Part shown: positions 45,301-60,300 of the stretch, piece after piece
Layout of the letters: the number at the start of each line of letters is the position of its first letter
How positions within the stretch are numbered: the first letter of the stretch is position 1
Source of the DNA: Mycteria americana
Lineage: Eukaryota > Chordata > Aves > Ciconiiformes > Ciconiidae
DNA: 64,000 nt
Direction: 5' to 3'
NCBI RefSeq assembly: GCF_035582795.1
Contig: NC_134367.1
Span: 90,007,062-90,071,061, forward strand
The notes under the pieces: model-generated
What the model saw: only the letters and a program-made list of their open reading frames with translations
Database searches by the model: none
Told to the model about the DNA's origin: nothing
Program-made: the position numbers and the translations under genes

Positions 45301-48300
45301 GTCTGCCTCCGGGGATTCAGAAAGCTGTGCGTTTGTTGCAACTGCTATGGCTTTTTCTTCTGACGCAGAGGGCGTTGGGGACTCCTCCTGGTTGGTTTCA
45401 CTTCATGAACAGAAAGAGAGAAATTCATCATACAGCTTCAAAACAAACCTTGAAGAGCTTTACACGTTACTTTCTCACTGTGAAATCTTCACGTTTCCAA
45501 ACAGAAAAAATTAAGAAAAATTAGAAATGCCTTTACCAACACAGCTACAGGCAATTTGTGGCTCATTTTATGCCATGACCCAAGAACTTACTTAACATTC
45601 TGCCCAGCTACCTAACACTACATAATAACATAACAACAGAGTTGTATTAAAGAATAATATATTATTTGTCTTCTGTGGAAAGAGTGCAACTGCTATATGC
45701 GAGGTTCAGAAGAAACCGAACAAACGTTTGCACCCGTGTGCGTTACCACTTGAAATTAAGGGTTATTTCATGGCTGACATTCTGTCTTTATCACTAAGCA
45801 GTTGCAGCTTTTAAAGTACCTGGCGAGAAAACTGCTTCCCTTGCCATGAACCAATAGATGCTAACTGAGCACACACAGAAAACAAGTGCATAAAATACTG
45901 CCAGAAAGTATTCAAACCCCCAAAGAAACCCACTAAGGTTACAGGAATGCCAGGTGCAATTTGTAGCTACAGGAGTTTCAGACAAAAGCAGGGCTTACGT
46001 TCACAGTATCTGCTTAGTAACCCTCACACTGTAAAAAGGTGTATACAGCCTGGTGAATGGAGTCTTTATCGCCATACTTTGGGGTCTGCCATGATTTGAG
46101 AAAAAAGGCTCAAATTGACAGCGACTCAGTTGGACTTCTAGTCATGCCAAACCAGTTGTTCTGGTCACAGACAGAAAGGAATAGAAAAGCCCTTATATAG
46201 GAGAACACAGGAAAGAACCAATACCAGGTCAGAATCATGGCTTTCAAACGCAGGAAAGCCAGCAGTTACATGTTGTGTGAACCCAAAGACGTATCTATTT
46301 CATAAACTTACCCCTCACTGGCACTCCCAAAAGTAGCAGCCTCCGCAGCTTTAAACACCAATTTACCATCCTCAGGAAGGGTAAGACATTCAGCATTTGA
46401 CTCTTCCACAAACCCTACAAAAAGAGACAGGTGGATGACTTCCCTGTTGCACTTAACATCACTTCTTTTAAAAGGCTCATAGGATTTTGAAGTGAGCCTT
46501 TATGCATGTCATCTAGGATAGTGATCTAACAAAATAATGCTACCGAGACTTCAAATGCACAGAAGGTCTGAATTTGTCTTTCCAGGAAAACAAGAAGTCT
46601 GATGTACAATTTCAGGCAAGAAAACAACGTCACCAAAGATATCAAAATAGCAAAGAAACATTGATATTCTGCTTGCAAACTAAACTCGGTACGTTACTGA
46701 CCTAATACATAAAAACTGCAGAAAACATCCCTCCTTCTTACAATTGGGGAGTAAGTGTTCTTATTTCTCTTTGGATATTTCTCTCATTCCAGCAATGCTG
46801 CTTTCCTTTCTTGACTCCATTTCCCCTCTTCTACAAGAAGGCGTCTAAGGACTTTTCTTGTTCTTTTCTCTAGAGGTTGACTGGTGGTGTTGAAACCCAA
46901 CTGCTTGCTAACCTGGTTTGCTCTCAACAGGTTCCATTTTAGACACATCCTCCTTTGCTTCTTTGTTCCTACTGTCTGCTTCCTCCACATCCAGCAATTA
47001 CCTTTGCAGGCAGTGTGCAGGACTGGGGTAACTTTGCTAGCTCAGGCCAAACAAGAGCTGTACTGACTGCCCTCTAGTGCTTCCAGGGTACTGAAATTGT
47101 ACAGAACTGTTTGTACCATAGTCCAGCAACGACCAAGTTTCTTCATAAGGTTATTCTTTAGTGATTAGCGCCTCACCATTCTTTTTAACGAAAAGCACCT
47201 TTGATTTCTTGTCCCAATATGAGACATCTACAGGAGGACAGGCAAAAGTTTTGAGCTCTCTTCCTAGAAACACTCAGCTCTGGAGATGAGTGTACATGGA
47301 GTCCGTATCTGGGCAAGCCTGTTATTTCAAAAGAAAAGGAGCTGAGGAACTTCAATAGCAACAATCACTCTCCAGGACCCTCCAGAATCAGCTCAGACTT
47401 CGGACTGAATCCGGCTGCATATGATGCACTGATCCTGGAGTACACGCTCACTGCTAGGAACCGTTTCAAGACCTCAGCCACAGAACTCTGACACTTGCAT
47501 ACCTGTCCCAGGAAGAGCAAACTTCTTTTATAAAAAAGGAGTTGAGCGGACCGAGCTCTGTTTGTCAAATACTGACTGTAGCTGTGTTTGCACATCTCCC
47601 TGTTCCTGCACTACTTTCATTCCCAGCTCTTCATCACTGCTCACCAGCTAGTGAGCTACATCTCATCTGCCAGCAGACCTGCTCGTATGAACACTCAAGC
47701 CAGCTGGACTGGCTTGAATGAGTTGAATTGAGCTGAATTACCAAGGACCAACTGAAATAGGTTTGCCAAAGGCTGCATAAGCTGTTGAGACAGCAAAAAG
47801 AGCAAGCATAGCTGTAGTGAGAAGCAGACACACAAGCAGACTCACTTCCAGAAGAAAACTATTTAACTGAGCGCTAAGGAGGTGGTTAAAAAGAAAAAAA
47901 GGGAGGGAACAAAAAACTCTATGTAGTCAAAGCACACCGTACACTAAACTCGCTGTCAAAAACCTGCAGCCTACAGAAGTAGCCCTAAAACATCACCAGA
48001 AGCTTAAGTTTTCAACTTGTATCCCTCTCAAAACTCCCACAAATCACTGCTGCCTCTCAGCTGCAATTACACACAAGAAACACCAGCCAGAAGCAGTATA
48101 CATTCATAATGTCCAGGATACCTAAAAAAGGACTCAAACCAGAGTGGCAATTCTAAAAGCCTAGGACAAGGAAGTGCCTAGGACACTTGTGAACGCTCAT
48201 CGTTAACCACTGCGCTCATCAGCAATTTAACCTTGTGAAGACAGTTGAAAAATTCAGAAACTTAGGTTATCATAGGATGAAACACACCAGCTTCTTTTCC

Positions 48301-51300
48301 TGGTTCTGACGAATCTGGTTGTTCCATCCAGAAAGGTTTATCTTCAGGCATTTCACTGTCTTCTTCCTTCTCCGATTCTTGGAAATTGGCAGCTTCTTCA
48401 GTGGAAGAATTAGCTGGTTTAGCAGCTATGAAGATGACATCATCTTCAAAATCGCCAGGTGATTTGGCATCATGATACTCCCAAGTAGTTTGGTCTGACC
48501 TGGCAGAGAAGCTACTATTTTCTTTGCTGACATCTATTTTCTCCAAACCATCTCCAGGTAGGCCTTCGGAAGGCTCTTCCATTTCAGCACGATCATCCTC
48601 AGGATTGCTCAGAGTAAACACACTTGGCTTATCTCTACTTTCAGACCAAGCATCCTCCACCACACCATGATGATGCTCAGATGAAGCTCCACATAGTGCT
48701 CTATCATCTTCTGTTACCTTTTTAAAAAAAACAAAAAAACAAAAAAGGTTCACAATCAGTAACATGCATATGCTTTAGGTCAAAGCAAGGAAAAAAAACC
48801 CAAACAAAAAAACCATATACTGATATTTGTAAGTTTTACAAGTGTCACCTTAAGCAAGGTGCTACAAAGTTCGTTCTCATTCTAGCACTATCTTAGCTTC
48901 TAAAGCTGAGTGTAAAAATTAATCACGCTTTTGACTGCTTCTTGAGTTTCCATGACCTTGCAGAATTAAGATGAAGTGCTTGCTTACACTGTCATCTCAA
49001 GGCTGTTCATTGGGTTCACTACTGTGCTTTCAAGAAGAGGGAGCTTTGCACACCTAAAATCATAACTCAAGATTTCTCTTTCTGTTATGCTTGCCTTTTC
49101 AACTTGTATGCACTACTAAACTATTTTAGTGTTCACTATGCCTGTAGCATGGAACAAGTCAATTCATCTGGCCACGCTGTGTTATCAGCAAGAACGTCAT
49201 CTAGGAGACAGAGCCTCTTGTTACAACTGAGTAGCTCTTCACAACAGGCAATAAATGGTATAATAAAAAGAGAGTACGGCAATTTGCTGGTACATGTACG
49301 GAAAGCTCATACATGGAGATACCAGCACACGCCCCTGTTCTGCCCCTGGTTTGGGTACGTTACTTCGGCATCTGCACGATGAGCTGACTCAGGGAATCCC
49401 AGTGACAGAACAAAAGGAGGAGGAGAAGGGGGCAACTTTCGGGTGGACCAACTTCATTTGACAGCCAGATGAATGCTATCCCTGGTGCAAGGCAAGAAGC
49501 AAAACCGAGAACTTTAAGGCTAGAGAACACACAACAGTACAGCTCTCTTCCTCAGGAGTCTGTTTTTACCATCATTTAAGTAAAGCCAGCCTTGCAAAAA
49601 GAGAGACTGAAAGGAAATGCAGGTCATGACTTTTGTTGCTTCCAAAGATCTTTGATTCACAAAGCTTAACAAACTCAAACAACTGGCTCGCTCTGTATTC
49701 CTTACCTTCCTGCCATACCACCGTTTGAAAAGGTAGAGCGGGAAGCTGAACTAGCAATTGGGAACAATCACAGCTCCTAACAACACTTGAGTACAAACCG
49801 CCAAGGTCACTGGCATTTACTATGACTACGTTCCTGCAGGCACGTGATGTTACAGAAGGTCTGACATAACCTTTTTTCACCAAATTCAAGTCTGCCATTC
49901 TGATCTGCAATTCCAGTTGGCAATATTAGGAGTTCTGGCAAACTTTCAAAAAATCTAAATCAAATCACAGTCTATTAAGCCTTTAGCTGTAAACTTCCCT
50001 AAGTACAGCCCAGCTTACCCCAACAGTCCATTCTGCACTCGAGTTCTCTTCCCTGAAAGATACTCTAGGTTTCTTTGCTCGTACAGGAGGACTAACTGAT
50101 CGTCCTGGAGACGCAGAGCGAGTTGCTGGGGCTGTGGTGCGAAGGCTGGATTTGAGAATAGACCGAGGAGTAAACCCAGGAGAAGCAGAAGCGGATGTGG
50201 CCAAAACTTTAGCCCTCTATGAAAAGAAATAAAAACATTTAAATTCCAAACAGCTAAATCTTCAAAACAGAAGACTTCCCTCGTCAAAAGTATTACTTTC
50301 AATTACAAACTGCGTTTGTACCAGCAGAGAGGACAAAGTTTAGCCTCTGCACTGCTCTTTTTCCAAAGGTACAATAATCTTAATGATAGAAACCCATGCT
50401 TTTTATGTTTCTTTGGCTTTGGTTTTTTTAAATGCCAACATAAACTGGTATTTTTCAAATTAATTTCCTGAAGAAACAAGGGTATGGCATCTTGTTGCCT
50501 GCAATGTTATCTGCCATGCCGGTAAGTTCTGCCATTCCTACGCTGCTCTTCTAACAGGCATACAACTTCAGATGTCACCCTGGACACAGTGACTGAAAAC
50601 GCTGCCATGCGAAATGGCAATCTGCAAAGCAACAGCGAGAGCTTATTTTTTCACTAATTAATCAATCCGCGCACTAGGCTAAACTAAGTGACGCTGCTGT
50701 AAAAATCCCTGCACATCTTCATCGAGAAGCGTTCAGGTCTTCTTACCTCAGCTCAAAAAACATTTTACAGTATTGAAAGGGTTTACAAGGAGGATAATGA
50801 AACTAGCCTAACGGTACGGGCAATATTTAAGATGAAGAAAAAGGTTACAATTCAGAGAGATCACAACTATTTTGTTCAGGTAGGCAAAGGCAGAAAGATC
50901 AGCACCAAGCAGATAGCTGAAATGTTATTTCCTTGCATGGTAACAGTTTGCTGGCAGTGAATGGGAATACGGTTTAACACAAACAATTAATAACTAAAAT
51001 TACTGCAAAAAGCCATCACTGAATTGGACAGAGACTGACATCACTTAACTGACATCACTTAGTTGTCATTCACTGAGCTGCATGAAGAACCTGAAGCATA
51101 TACCTTCTTGCTTGTGGGGATGCAAGTCAAACTCCTCAGAGCTATTGAGCACTTAAATAATGAGATGGTTAAGCTACAGATTGCATCTTCAGGTGTCTAA
51201 GCTATCAAGTATCGAAGTACCGTGCAATAAAAACAAGTGCATTTCACAAAACTATGGGACAACGTGCATACTGCAATTAACTTCAAACTAAACCTTCCCT

Positions 51301-54300
51301 CTTCAAGACTGTTCCCAACGTACTGCTTCCAAAAGAGCTCTATATACAGTAACCACATGTGGAATATGGAAAATATTCCACAGTTTGAATCCAACAGTGT
51401 TTGTGTTAAATACTTTTTGGTGGTTTCATTTTAAACAAAGTTTGCAGGCTTTTGGTTTGGTTGGTTATTACTGTTTTTTTAAAATACAAACCTTAACCAC
51501 AAGGGGAGTCTCCAGTAACTTCAGCTCTGATGCTCCGGACAAATTCTTTGCTGGGATGGGACCATGCATATTTGATTTCAGTGGGCTGGACGCCATGAAT
51601 GAAGCAGAAGCTCTGCATGGTGACTGCCAGCTACCACCCTGTGCTGCAGAACACGAAGGAACAGGACGAACCACCAAATCCAGCAATCTGTTAAGATGCA
51701 CAATTTAGAATATGAAAAAAAAGAGAAATAAATGACAAAAATCATGCTGCGTGCAAGAAATCTGAGATGATGATACCTAATAAAAACATTTGATGAAGAA
51801 GAAAAACAGGTGAACCCTCACTGTTGGGGTCATGTATCAGGCCCATGAACAGGTTACAGGCACTTTCTTTTTTTTTTTTTAATTATTTCTTTACATTTCA
51901 TACTTAATTTCCTAAATCACTGCCTCTGAGGCAAGAGGAATCCAGTTGTCAGTTGCACAAGTGATGTAATTCTCCTGTCAGAAGAAAGTTCATCTACGTT
52001 TCAGTGCTGGCACCACTTCAAATTCTCCACTTAGTTCTGTCCCTAAGTCGACCTTTTCTTTAACAGATACAAAACTAAATGCAAACAGGACACTTTGCAA
52101 ACACGGAGAGTACATACGCGTGCACGCACACACACACACACACATATATGTGAAGCAACACCTTTTGGAAACCGTCATTCTGTAGATCCACTATACCTGG
52201 AACATTGCTGTGAACGTTTTGTAACTGGTGTCCCCAGAAAGGCATCATGCAACTCTGCATCAGGGAGAGGATGTGGTATGACTGGTGGTTCTGTAACTCG
52301 AGGACTAGAATGAAAAGGAAAATGTAACTGACTTTCATTCCCTGAGGTCCAAACATACCAGAATTCAAGTTTGCTTGACCACACCACCTGTAGGAAAATC
52401 ATCTGACAACTCTAGCCTCTTTTCTGCTCTTTATAATTCTGCCTAGTTTCAAGTGACAAAGGCAGACACGAAGCAGACACTGGGCAGGAAGGGGTAAAAG
52501 ATTACTATTTGAGCACCAATCAAGTCTACCGAAATCTGTACACCAAGAGCTTGATGGTAATCATTGCTTTCGTTTCAGTGACCTTAAATTCTCTAAACAC
52601 GTTTACCATAATGTAAACATCTGTATTTGCATAAATAAGATTGTCATAGCCGAAAAACTCTCTCTCCAAATATACTTATGATGTATTGAGTCTTCAATGT
52701 TGCCTATGATATGTGCAAAAAGCCAAACAAAGCTTTATTCAGGTGCACCTTCCCTCCAAAACACAAACATAATTCAAATGGATTTTTCCCTCTCTCTCCA
52801 AGCACGTAGCTCAAGACTAAACTTTGTTAAAAGGCTGCTTACCTATCATATTGTGAGAAACTGGCTTTCTGCTCATTTCCTACCCCGACTTCTCTAATTT
52901 TGGACAATACATTACTGATGAAAGTTTCTCCTGCATGCACATTTCCTGCATTAGCTTGGTTTGTTACTGTTGATAGTGGCTTTGGTCTTGCGACTGTAAA
53001 GCAAGAGGGACAAAACATCAGCCCTGTGTAATCCAAGTGATGGTGAGCTCTCCATTATATTTCCCCCCTACAAATTACCTTCTCTTAAGACCGATGAAGG
53101 CAAATGGTAAGGCTTGGCTCTCTCTACAGCCAGCTTCCTTTGAACTCTAGGAAGGATCTTGCCATATCGGTCTAATACAGAATTTCTGGCAACTGCTCGC
53201 TCTCTCAAGCAAGGGTCACGATCATTCTGACGAATGAAAAGCGTAAAGCGAAAAGTTAACCCATCACAAGAAGTTCATTGCACAGAACTGTCTGTGCTAT
53301 TTCTAATTAGTGAATAAATTTCCTCTACAGATACACTCAAATACAGCCACTGCACGGAACAGCAGCAAGTTCTACCCATCAGCACACACCCTTTTCACCT
53401 GGTATTTTCAGTGCAGTGGAAGGAAGACAAGAATAAAAACAGAACCTCAAGTTCAAACAATTCTGGCACTCTGCAGAACCTTACTCTGATATGCTTCTTA
53501 TCACCTCCCATTTTCAAATGGCTTACAAAATAGCAGGCTTTCCCCTGTTTTTCCTGAAACGCCAATGTCTGGGATGACTGAATATACAGGGCAACTGCAA
53601 ATCACGTTGGACAAAGTGATGTCTTTGTCCAGAGTCTTAAAACAAGTAAGAAAAAGCTACCTACACGCACCTTCCAGCTGGACGAAAGTTTTCAAATGCG
53701 GGACCTAAAACTTCCAAAACCACCTTATAAGTTTGATTCACTAGAAAACTGTGCTTCTGCAAAACAGCAAATGCATCACAGATCCATAACAGAAGTTCAC
53801 GTAACACAAAATTTAATCTGGCTATTTTGAGAAACAGAAGTTAGGTAAGAATTTCTCTCATAAAAGTGGCAAAATGCAAGTTGTGGACTTGCAGAGCTCA
53901 CGCTATAACTTGAAGCAGAAACAGTAATACTAACAAAAAACACCACCACGCAAATTTTACCTGTGCATTCACATCCAGGCGGCTCTCAGCTAGAAAAATA
54001 AAGCGGCGCGCAAGATACAAGAGATGACATTGGAGTCACCAGTGGTCTCTAACATTTAATTTATAACTTCACAGAGTAGCTTTGGAGTAGTGAACTATTT
54101 TGTTCAACTTCTAGGTTCAGCTGTAACTGCAGGTGTTGAAATACTAGGTGTTGAAATACTAGGTGTAGGTAACTTCAGGTGTTGAAATACTACATGCTAA
54201 GAATAGTGTAAAAAACAGAGCAGGATTTTTATTGAGTACTATCAAAAACGGTTAGTAACAGCCAACAGAAACTTGCACACTTGACAGAACTTTTATGCTT

Positions 54301-57300
54301 ACCATAAGGTTAACCTTCATTGACTGATTGGACTGTAGTGCTGGGATATGGTTGGCACGCTGCAGATGGTGGACTAAAAGAAAGTCATCATGCTGAACAC
54401 CAGTATTGGTCTGTAAAAACTTCTCCAAACACTCCTGTGAGAAATAACACGTTTCAAAACTCTATTATGATTCCGCCTCTTCTCTTTTCAAAGAGACGAT
54501 TACGATTTTCTTTCTTGTCCACACTTACCTGTTCAGTGTCTGTGAAAGGTAGCTTCAGTAAGTCTTCCACTAGTCCCATCTCCTGACAGATTTCATACAT
54601 GTGTTTTAGCAGCTCTTCTATGTTTAACTTCGTGCTATGTTGCTGCAACAGACCCCAAGCCTCCACCATGCACCTGCAATTGATTGTTTTGAGATGTAAA
54701 GGCATATTAATAGTATGACCAAAAAGATGCCCCAAAACTAGGTTCAAGGTTGAAAGGAAATTTAGGGGAACATGCTTTGTGTCATTTGTTCTCCGCCTTT
54801 CACAATAGCTGAAGGCCAAAACGGTGGGATACATGTCTTTACCTATTGGACAACAACACAGTGAGGAAAAGCCGCACTTCACTACTGCTTGACATGGATG
54901 GCTTCATCATCTGTATGTATCTGAGGGCTGGCCTATGCTCCCCTTGGCACATGAGGGATTGAAGAATTCTCCTATGCTGCCATGACACGGTTTTGATTGT
55001 AGTTGGATGAAAGAGCAGGGCCAGCGAATTCTGTAGAAGAGATCAGGCTCATTAAGATATATGCATACCCTCAGGCAACAAAAATATTCAGAAGTCTCTC
55101 AAGTAAGGGCGAATGTGGGTTAAACAGACTCATATGGCTAACTAATGAAATACTTCATACAGGACACGTAAATAAAAATTGTGAAGTATTTGCAGAAGAA
55201 ATATTCAGTTAGCCATAGAGAACCAAGTGAGTGTTTTAAAAGGAGTAAGTCACTCTCTTCTAGGTTAACCAAATCTCTGTATACAAACATCCCTTTTTAT
55301 AAACCCATTACTAAACAAGAAGTTATTCTCCCAGGCAAACAGATTATATTAACCTTGTGACAGGCAAAATTCAACCTTCAGCATCAGAAAGAACACGAGT
55401 TAGGTTGAAAAGTCACTTTTGCAGTCTTCTGGCTCAAATCTTCCTGCTATGATCATAGTTTTAACATCTGAAGTGCCCAAACCCCTGTTTTTGAGAAAGC
55501 GCTCAACTGGCCTGCTGAAAACTGCCTACACAGGTGGCTTTGAAAATTCAGTTAATTACAGCATCATTCAAGCATCATTACAGTTGATTTCTTCTTTGTT
55601 TTAATCAATTTCCTGACCAAGTAATGAAAGCAACATTTCAAATCATCATGCATTGCTGAAGATGCCATAGCAGTATTACAAAAAAGCTTCTCGTGTTTTA
55701 TCACCTGTTATTAGCCAAGCACCAGTTTTTAAAAATCATTTTATGGATCATAGCTTTGTACTGCAACGTACGTCTCACTAAACTGTAACATACTTACGTC
55801 ATAATCACCGTGATCTAGAAGCCAAAAACCTTGAATAAGCTTAACAAGACCCCAAGGGATAGCAAAGGCAGCTGAGAAGGAGTTGACCAAAGTTTCTGTT
55901 TTATTCGGAAAGGAATGCGTGATATCTAGAAGCAAGTAAATTGTCTGATATCAAGTATCTAATTAAGGCTAATAAATTTCTAAGGCAAAAAATTCATCAC
56001 ATTACATTTAGAAAAACACAGTGAAATAAGAATATAAAAGTGGTAGGAAGCAGAAACTACTAAGGTAGTAGTCTTGCCATTTGAAGCTCTTATAAGCTGA
56101 AGACAGGCAGGTCCTACCCACAAAATTGCATTCTGAATAAATAACCAGAAAGAAATACACTTTGATTGCTGCAAGGCATTCAAAAAGGTTAACTTTAGAT
56201 ATTTAAATGCTTCAGTTATAAACTCGGGCTCCCTCTTGAGTCAGTGGAGCTACCAGTTGGCCATCCAAAACATTGGAACATCCAGTGCTTAATTATTACA
56301 AGAAACAAATTCTACACTTCTTTTTTCCCCTCACTCCCAGAGCCTACAAAACAATGCGTGTTATGCTGTCCTTACGGTACAACTTAGCTCTGCAGGATTA
56401 AAACTGGATTTAAAACAGTACGTGGATCACTCGGTGGTAGTGTCATCTTCTCTTTCTGACATCCATTTTTAGGGACATATTCTAATTGTTGTAGCTCTGG
56501 GCTACAACAGCCTTTAAACCCCTTGCTCTCTCGGCTCCCCTCTCGGGTTAGGCAACAAACAACAAAAGCAATTTGGTATATGTCAGCAGCTTAAAAATCA
56601 AGTTTCTGCCCAAGGACTTTTCTCTTCTCTCTCTTTAGTATTCTGTGTGCCTGCACTTTCAGCAGAACAAAAGCAAGCACTCTTAGCTGTGCTGGAAAAC
56701 GGATGATTTTGGCAAAAATCAGGCACTGGTACACCACTGTAAGAAAGCCCTTTGCTCCGAAGCAGCACGTTTTAGTGCATCGTTCTAGTAAGCAGCCATT
56801 TGCTACAGACACGGGTGCTTTGAAAAGTTAAAAACGGCGTTAAATTTGGGGAAAAACTAAGGGAGGGTTTTCTCTTTAACATTTCTTAGTAAACCTGTTT
56901 TCTCATATCCCAAAAGACGTGGCACCAAAACATTAACAAAAATAATCATAACATATCCACAGTGCAAAGACATAAAACACTGCTTCTGTCTACGACTTAA
57001 TGGAAAACTAAATGTTTTCACTTGCATTGTGGTTGAAGCATAAATTTTAAAATGTTATTAAACACGTAGGTGACAAATATTTAAGAACATTTATGTGCGC
57101 ATACTGAAGGTGTAATAAAAATAACTAGAAAGGATACGATTGCATGTTTGTCGCTCTCTTCAATGCTTTCTAGCAAATAGAGATCCAGCAGTGCCTGAAA
57201 TGAAAAAGTAAAAGTTCTTTAAAAACTCCCGTCTTTCATAAATCATTGGCTTTTTGGGGGGGCGGGGGGGGGGGGGGGGGATGTCACTGTTGTTGTTTTC

Positions 57301-60300
57301 AGTGAACATAACACTCACATGTAAACTAGCAGGTGGGTATTTCCCAGTTCCTCCTTCATCTCTCCGCCACAACTTCTCAACTTGGTCTCCTAGCTGGGAA
57401 ACCATTCCATCAACCATCAAGCAGTCAGAATCCCATTTTCCTCTGCAACAAAAGGTAGCAAGGGTTTGGACAGAGGAAAACACTAATTTCAGCCTCTCAG
57501 TCTAACAGATTTCCTCCAGCCAAAACAAACAAACAAAAAGAAAGTAACAAATGTACCAAGGCATGATTATGGCTTGAAATGCACATAAAAGAAATTTCTC
57601 AGTCACATGGAAGATGTTCGATACATCATATTGAATTCTCAAAGGAGTCCAAACTAGAAATCCTCAAAGCTCTCTTACCAAGGGAAAAGTTGCAATGACC
57701 TTTTAGTTTTCAGGTGTTCTTTTTTGTTGTATTACTTGTAATACAAAGGAAGTGCAAACAAAGTTTTGTACGTGCCCAAAAGAACCGCTCTCATACTGTC
57801 TAACAGAGGAAACGTAACAGTATCAAAATACCAGGACTATTCTTTAGCACACAAATCCAACGCCTCAAATTGGACTGTTCCAACACACAGCTGTGACACG
57901 ACATAATGGAAATTTCAGATTTTGTTCTCAGCATCTCATTTTTGTTACTGAAAAGAAGTTATTCTCAGACAGCTGAGCATACAGGCAAATTTTAGCACCA
58001 TCTTCAGCAGCATGCATGTTTCTACACACAGATCATTACAATTACGGATGGCTGAACTTTTAAAAAGTACATTCTGCAGAAGTCCATCCTGGTCTTCCGC
58101 TGACTGCAACACTACCCTTTAATTTCCCGATGGTAAAAAGCAGAAAAAGCACCCTAGAGGTTGTACGCTTCCAAGGAACACACGAGCCTGTACGTAAGTT
58201 ACTTGAGAAGTAAGCTAAGTAAGATGAACTTTCAAGTCAATACCTACTACGCTGCAGCTTCCACCTTAACGCGTCTTGCAGCATCTTGTTCACAGGGCCA
58301 TAGCCCAAGCTCCTGGAGGTCTTTATTTTGTTTCCAGAACCATTTCCAAAGAAAAATCTGTTCTCACCTAATCCAAGGCATATTGCCTATACGCTACTAA
58401 GCTAGTCCAGGAAAGAGAGTTGACACTCGCAAGGGACTTTTACCCAACAGCCAGTAGAGTGCTAGGTGTGCCAACCGCACGTAACTCTGCCTGTCTTGTT
58501 AAATTACACAAATGTACTTGTGAGTAGGAGATTCAGGCCAACACAATTATTGCCATCTATTACTAGCCCATGAGAGAGATGGGGTTTTTTTAAAAACGTG
58601 CTTTCTTCTGTGTCCTACACAACTGTTCTGTGATCGCCGTGCTTTGCTGAACTGGAGATGACTGATCCTATCCTAAACACGTGATCTTTTTCAGTAATAA
58701 CAAATTATACAGATTAGCCAATGAATTAGGCACGCTACAAAAAAATGATGATACCAACAAATGGTACTAAGCAGAGGTATATGTAAACATTTTAACACAG
58801 GAAAGTAACCTCTGTGTTCAACAGAACACATGCATCCCTGAAGTCAACAGCATTGCTGGCAAATGCATTAAGCATAGCACATACACCTGTTGATATAAAA
58901 GCCATTCCCTTCCACTTCTGAATTTGCAGGGGAAGTGTTCCAGAGTTTTCCAGTAAGTCTTACCTTGATAAATGCTCAAGCTTCTGTCGATGAGCAGTGT
59001 AGTAGCTCTGAATCAGAGGATAATTGTAGAAAGGTCTAGACAAATGCATGTCGTCATCTACAGGCAATAAAGTAAAACCAAGTTAAGGACGTAACGTCAC
59101 ATTTTTAAACTAAAATTGTTGACTAAAAAGAGAGACGATCATACAAGCTAAGCATCACGAAGCCTCCCACTCTGAAAGAAGCCAATCCTGTTTCTGCCTT
59201 TGCTAAAAGAGATGTAAGACACGAGACTCAATTCCTTCTTGTCTCAAGTGCCATTTCAAGTTTACAGTTGATGTAGCATTCAGAACAGGTAGCGGAAGCT
59301 GAAGTTCACTATGAAAAAAAACAATTCTCAAAGGGAATGGTTTTTTAAACAGGTCACGTGAGCATTTGTAAGACAATTAAGGCTGACAATAGGGTTTATA
59401 ATCCATCCCAAGAAAGAAGTATTCCCAAGGTGTATTTTTTCCTCAAGCAATAAAGAAAAAGTTCCAAACATGCGGGTAATGCTTTTACTGTAAAAGCAAG
59501 CGTTCCAATCTTTGTTGTTTCATAGTAATTTGTTTAAAAGCCCAAGCATTTCAAGCTGGGGACACAAGCAACTCCTTGAAGTCAGAGCCTGATTGCTATT
59601 TCTAAGAAACATCCAGGAAAGAAACTGCTCGCATTATTCTACACTACGCGTTTGAAAAACCTGTAAAATCTCAGTTTCGCCAACGGAACTTCAGCATACG
59701 CTCTCACTGAACTAACACGACTTGTTATGGACGAAACATTTACAAAAGCATGGCTAAGCATGTGTTCGTAGGAACCGCTTACTGGATAGTCCCTTTGTTA
59801 CAAATGCATTACAGTTTATGCTTACCTAAACCCTCTGGAAGGAGGCTGGATCGACAGAACCAGATGACCGCTCGTGCGTACAAAGAAACGAGGCGAGTTA
59901 CCACCTGCTTATTTGTCAAGTCTGCAAAACCTGAAAAAAGGCACAAGGTGATTTTTCTTATGCGATTCCTTTCATTTTTACAAAACTCCCTCCATCATAC
60001 CAAATACAAAGTATAAAAATAACATGGTAGAAACCTTTCTCTTTGCATTTTTCACTCTGGATCACTTCCTTGTTTGAAGGAAAAACCCACACTCAGCACC
60101 AAAACAAAAAGCAACCCCTACAAAGAAGCAGATTCACTAAAGGTTCAAACAAACAAAAAAAACCGAACAACGCCTCAACTATCAAATGCACTCATGAATA
60201 AGACATCTGTTTTTCACCAGCAGAGATTGTTACTGTAGCAAAGGGGTATTCTTTCTTCCTCAATATGCCAAGAGCAATTTATCATCTAAAAAGTGGTAGA

